Positions 6,640-6,999 of a stretch of DNA of 6,999 nucleotides are shown one piece after another. Both the position numbers and the translations under genes were made by a program. The DNA is taken from NCBI GenBank assembly GCA_000970895.1, contig JYHA01000067.1:1-6999 (forward strand). Reading direction: 5' to 3'. Origin of the DNA: Candidatus Arcanibacter lacustris (GTDB lineage Bacteria; Pseudomonadota; Alphaproteobacteria; Rickettsiales; Arcanibacteraceae). A model generated the notes under the pieces. That model made no database searches. It had not been told where the DNA came from and saw nothing but the letters and a program-made list of their open reading frames with translations. Within the stretch, counting starts at the first letter, position 1; the number at the start of each line of letters is the position of its first letter.

Positions 6640-6656
6640 GGCTTTGTTCGGCAGGG
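6640..6656 (+). repeat. Terminal inverted repeat of the right IS5-type element
   Basis: The 17 bp match the left IS5-type end (39-55, reverse complement) with one mismatch, so the two partial elements are related, though their subterminal sequences differ as the opposite ends of an IS would. Confidence 0.7.
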
Positions 6657-6682
6657 TATATTTCCCCGCCTCTATACGGATT

Positions 6683-6999
6683 TTAGACGTTTTTCACAGA
6701 ATTGGCCATTCCAAATGAGTTCCATAAATTAATAATATTTGCTATAATTACCATTTCTACTTTTTGAGATTCTATTTTTTGAGTCATAAGTGATGGACCA
6801 ATACATCTTTTAATTCTTGAAAATTGAGCTTCAACTTTACTGCGAATACCATAGTCATATTTCTTATGAAATGCATAAACCGTTCCCTTTTCTTTAATAT
6901 AACTGACTATTTTATCATGCCAAGTGCTGTTTTCTTTATTTAGTACAGTAGCATGTGAAGGTGGTGGAATCACTGGTGTTATGCCATTTTTGCTAAGGG
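6683..6999 (-). CDS. IS5-family (IS903-like) transposase, C-terminal part
   Basis: This is the end of a DDE transposase that moves the right-hand IS. The motif YGIRSKVEAQFSRIKRCIG contains the catalytic glutamate in the family's Y-x-x-R-x-x-x-E arrangement. Upstream, GITPVIPPPSHATV corresponds to the conserved 'IPPR' segment between the second Asp and the Glu; here the usual Arg is Pro. The closing helix (VIIANIINLWNSFGM) is also typical. The frame is open to the window edge (104 codons before the stop visible), so the GTG at 6973 is an internal valine codon, not a start. Whether the whole gene is intact cannot be seen. Confidence 0.8.
   Translation of the reverse strand, partial: LSKNGITPVIPPPSHATVLNKENSTWHDKIVSYIKEKGTVYAFHKKYDYGIRSKVEAQFSRIKRCIGPSLMTQKIESQKVEMVIIANIINLWNSFGMANSVKNV

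Larger units (their letters stand above)
6640..6999 (-). mobile_element. IS5/IS903-type insertion sequence, 3' end (continues off the right edge)
   Basis: The element starts at 6640 with GGCTTTGTTCGG, the same terminus found inverted at 44-55, and contains the C-terminal part of an IS5-type transposase running off the window. About 42 bp separate the transposase stop (6683) from the terminus. The insertion cuts the gene at 6384-6638. The target duplication cannot be checked because the far end is outside the window. Confidence 0.75.

Noticed and set aside
6650..6669. GC-rich imperfect hairpin near the right IS5-type end as a terminator
   Set aside because: The stem is about five pairs with a mismatch and lacks a T-run; it more likely reflects inverted-repeat composition.
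6971..6973. GTG as the start of a 96-aa protein
   Set aside because: The frame stays open to the window edge with transposase-like residues upstream of this codon, so it is an internal valine of a longer IS5-type transposase.
1..6999. CRISPR arrays, tRNA or rRNA genes
   Set aside because: No regularly spaced repeats and no tRNA- or rRNA-like conserved segments were seen on either strand.

Overview
This is an AT-rich window (roughly two thirds A+T by eye) carrying a minus-strand operon of ADP-ribosylglycohydrolase (ARH) genes that insertion sequences have invaded and bounded on both sides. The AT bias, the IS load, gene decay and an exported ADP-ribose-processing enzyme suggest a host-associated or intracellular proteobacterium. 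That is inference: no rRNA, tRNA or species-specific marker is present.

Layout from left to right: positions 1-55 are the end of an IS5/IS903-type element whose body lies left of the window. Positions 140-2320 (minus) encode a 726-residue cytosol-type ARH with a long unassigned C-terminal half. Positions 2333-4961 (minus) are one phytase-like beta-propeller gene split by a complete IS1634/IS4-type element at 3251-4848. That element has inverted repeats, a 5-bp TTAAT target duplication and an intact plus-strand DDE transposase. Positions 4970-6397 (minus) encode a second ARH, paralogous to the first but with a clear signal peptide and no C-terminal extension. Positions 6384-6638 (minus) are the last 84 codons of an unrecognised gene cut by an IS. 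From 6640 to the window edge is the 3' end of another IS5/IS903-type element with the C-terminal part of its transposase.

Removing the IS1634-type element and one TTAAT copy restores an uninterrupted frame of 341 codons. The ancestral minus-strand order was therefore: unknown gene (overlapping the next start), exported ARH, 8-nt gap, phytase-like gene, 12-nt gap with a ribosome-binding site on the stop codon, long ARH. This tight spacing indicates one transcription unit. The two ARHs keep the metal-binding motifs expected for removing ADP-ribose from a substrate, one probably outside the cytoplasmic membrane and one inside. The phytase-like protein between them suggests phosphoester or nucleotide-derivative processing, but no substrate can be read from the sequence.

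The IS5-type ends at 55 and 6640 both face inward on the operon, and the elements appear to be in the same orientation, so 56-6639 has the form of composite-transposon cargo. The right-hand IS has also removed the start of the first visible operon gene and probably the native promoter.
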